DNA from: Paenibacillus validus NBRC 15382
GTDB lineage: Bacteria > Bacillota > Bacilli > Paenibacillales > NBRC-103111
DNA length: 64,000 nt
Assembly: GCF_004000985.1 (NCBI RefSeq)
Contig: NZ_BIMH01000002.1
Span: 124,001-188,000 of the forward strand
Reading direction: 5' to 3'
The position numbers were made by a program, and so were the translations under genes. Within the stretch, counting starts at the first letter, position 1. Each line of letters starts with the position of its first letter. Of the stretch, positions 62,856-64,000 are shown piece by piece. The notes under the pieces are model-generated. The model searched no databases, was not told the origin of the DNA, and saw nothing but the letters and a program-made list of their open reading frames with translations.

Positions 62856-62897
62856 AAAACAAAAACGAACAGGCTGCCTCAGCCTGTTCGTTTTTGT
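62856..62897. terminator. Bidirectional terminator shared by larC and the reversed larC2
   Basis: ACGAACAGGCT pairs perfectly with AGCCTGTTCGT (62865-62891), with an A-rich left and T-rich right flank, giving a good terminator on both strands. Confidence 0.9.
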
Positions 62898-62974
62898 TCC
62901 ACTTCCTCCTTCGTTCCCGTCAGGGAACCGAGAGCGGATTCGCTATCCCCTAACTTATGGGAAAAGCTTCAAGC

Positions 62975-63451
62975 TTATTCTCCGTACGTTTCCAGAAACA
63001 AACGGCGCACCTCGTCATACACCTGCTTTAGCGGCACCTGATGCTTCCTCGCCGCCTGCTCGCACTCCTTGAATTCTGGGGCGAACTGCACCATCTTACC
63101 CTGATGAAAGCCGGCCTTCACCTGCACCGTCCCCCACCGCGTATCCACGGCGATAAACTCGCGGCCGAGCCTATGACAGCTGGCCCGCATATATCGAAGC
63201 CCGAGCGTCGTCGTCTCGGCGAAAATAATGGCTTCCATGTCTCCAGTTTTGCATTCATCCACGAAAACGTTCAGCATCACGCCGGGACGTCCCTTTTTCA
63301 TAATAATCGGAATCCAGTAAACGTCGTTAGCTCCCGCTTCCAGCAGCAAGTCGGTAATGTAGGAGCACCACTCCGGGTTCATATCGTCCAAATTCGCCTG
63401 CAGCAGCAGCATCCCGTCGTCCACATGCTCGTCCCGGTGATTAAAAGACAT
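62975..63451 (-). CDS. larC2: LarC C-terminal domain as a separate gene on the opposite strand
   Basis: A 158-residue protein that fits only the C-terminal (LarC2) domain of LarC. MLLLQANLDDMNPEWCSYI, WIPIIMKKGRPGVMLNVFV, IFAETTTLGLRYMRASCHR, RWGTVQVKAGFHQGKMVQFA and PEFKECEQAARKHQVPLKQV match the part that in other species follows the His linker. It has its own GGGAGGG site eight bases before ATG 63451 and a TATGAT -10 box upstream. It converges on larC. In lactobacilli this domain is joined to LarC1 by a ribosomal frameshift on the same strand; here that is impossible. Confidence 0.92.
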   Translation of the reverse strand: MSFNHRDEHVDDGMLLLQANLDDMNPEWCSYITDLLLEAGANDVYWIPIIMKKGRPGVMLNVFVDECKTGDMEAIIFAETTTLGLRYMRASCHRLGREFIAVDTRWGTVQVKAGFHQGKMVQFAPEFKECEQAARKHQVPLKQVYDEVRRLFLETYGE

Positions 63452-63578
63452 ATGCGCATCCCTCCCATAGCATCATATCAAACTTATTGCGGGATAAAAA
63501 GACAATCCGCGGCACAAGCTAACGTTATTGAAGCGAGCGTAGAGCTTCACCGTACGTGATTAGGAGGTAGCTATTTTA

Positions 63579-64000
63579 ATGGCAGCATCTTTAACGCGGA
63601 ACTTCTCAATGTGGATGTGCAGCACCTTACTCGCAACTGCGGTATGGAATTTCGATCCGGGCTCATCTGCGCATGCAGCGGCTCCTCCGGCTACCAATAC
63701 AGCCAAAAACAAAGCTGGGGCGAATATGAAGGCCGTATTTGCAGAGCGAAAAGACCTTTTTGACAAAACAAGCGCGTTGACTGGAATCCCCTGGTATTAC
63801 CTGGCTGCTGTGGATCAATACGAACGAACGATCAATCTTGCCAAAAAAAGACCGGCCCCGGACGGAACGGTCGCGATTTATTTTACGGATTTGCAGTGGG
63901 GCGGCATGCTGAATCCCGATCACGAAGACCGGAACCCGCAGAGCATTATCTTGTTCGGAGGCATGGGCAAAGACGGTTCCGGGGATAACCTCGCCGACCG
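63579..64000 (+). CDS. Exported cell-wall peptidase-like protein, 5' part (M23/LytH-like)
   Basis: The first 140 codons are seen; the gene continues past the right edge. A signal peptide (SLTRNFSMWMCSTLLATAVW, then SSAHA) precedes ALTGIPWYYLAAVDQYERTI, a segment that resembles the N-terminal part of YunA/LytH-type cell-wall hydrolases, whose M23 peptidase domain would lie beyond the edge. In B. subtilis yunA lies next to lipA (yutB) and yutD, which matches the neighbourhood here. TAGGAGG lies 12 bases before the ATG. The catalytic part is not visible, so the activity is inferred. Confidence 0.7.
   Translation, partial: MAASLTRNFSMWMCSTLLATAVWNFDPGSSAHAAAPPATNTAKNKAGANMKAVFAERKDLFDKTSALTGIPWYYLAAVDQYERTINLAKKRPAPDGTVAIYFTDLQWGGMLNPDHEDRNPQSIILFGGMGKDGSGDNLAD

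Noticed and set aside
61685-63451. Programmed frameshift joining the two LarC parts as in lactobacilli
   Set aside because: The two parts are on opposite strands, so no frameshift can join them.

Overview
The window looks like chromosome of a high-GC, endospore-forming member of the Paenibacillaceae (Paenibacillus or a close relative). The evidence is a set of typical Bacillales genes: two alpha/beta-type small acid-soluble spore proteins, GerQ, YlbJ, YutD, YycC, YfhP and a tryptophan T-box. Family-typical proteins are also present: a lipoprotein with a copper-amine-oxidase-N-terminal-type domain, an SLH-domain surface protein and a divergent urease/urea-transporter pair. Shine-Dalgarno sequences are strong, and TTG or GTG starts are common. 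I saw no rRNA, tRNA, insertion sequence, prophage or CRISPR array. The two end genes (ctaA on the left, an M23-type peptidase on the right) are cut by the window edges.

Layout. 1-5.5 kb: ctaA (partial), a thioredoxin-like protein, an SPFH protein with a ribbon-helix-helix partner, a lipoprotein and a DUF2515 protein. 5.6-10.7 kb: minus-strand flippase, DUF456 protein, Cof-type phosphatase and asparagine synthetase. 10.8-14.8 kb: manganese-type ABC importer mntABCD behind a promoter with an MntR-like operator, then three copies of a small hairpin repeat. 14.9-19.8 kb: class B penicillin-binding protein, HAD hydrolase and a three-gene membrane/transglutaminase operon. 20-23.2 kb: MFS transporter and an SLH protein with a long, foldable leader and two well-placed translation starts. 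23.4-26.5 kb: Toprim protein, AEC transporter, SCO protein and ctaB.

26.6-36.6 kb is a nitrogen island. The urease operon ureABC-ureF-ureG-ureD (no ureE) is divergent from the urea ABC importer urtABCDE. The 290-bp region between them carries two exact TGTNAN7TNACA sites (GlnR/TnrA type), each placed sensibly against its own sigma-A promoter. 36.7-42.1 kb: aldo/keto reductase, gerQ, yfhP, an ssp gene, and trpS with its T-box. 42.1-44.3 kb: a two-gene His-rich permease system behind a Zur-like box. 44.3-57.8 kb: mixed housekeeping and sporulation genes (CapA-like, second ssp, chemoreceptor, oligoendopeptidase F, globin, ylbJ, alpha-glucan phosphorylase).

57.9-64 kb: NAD kinase preceded by three tandem 37-bp hairpin repeats, yutD with a very long low-complexity tail, lipA, and larB-larC. 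The nickel-pincer cofactor gene larC is unusual here. Its N-terminal domain ends in a stretch with about forty histidines and a stop codon. Its C-terminal domain is a separate, well-expressed-looking gene on the opposite strand, with a shared bidirectional terminator between them. With the UreE-less urease and a His-rich UreG, the window holds two nickel-enzyme maturation systems that both seem to carry their metal-binding histidines in unusual places.
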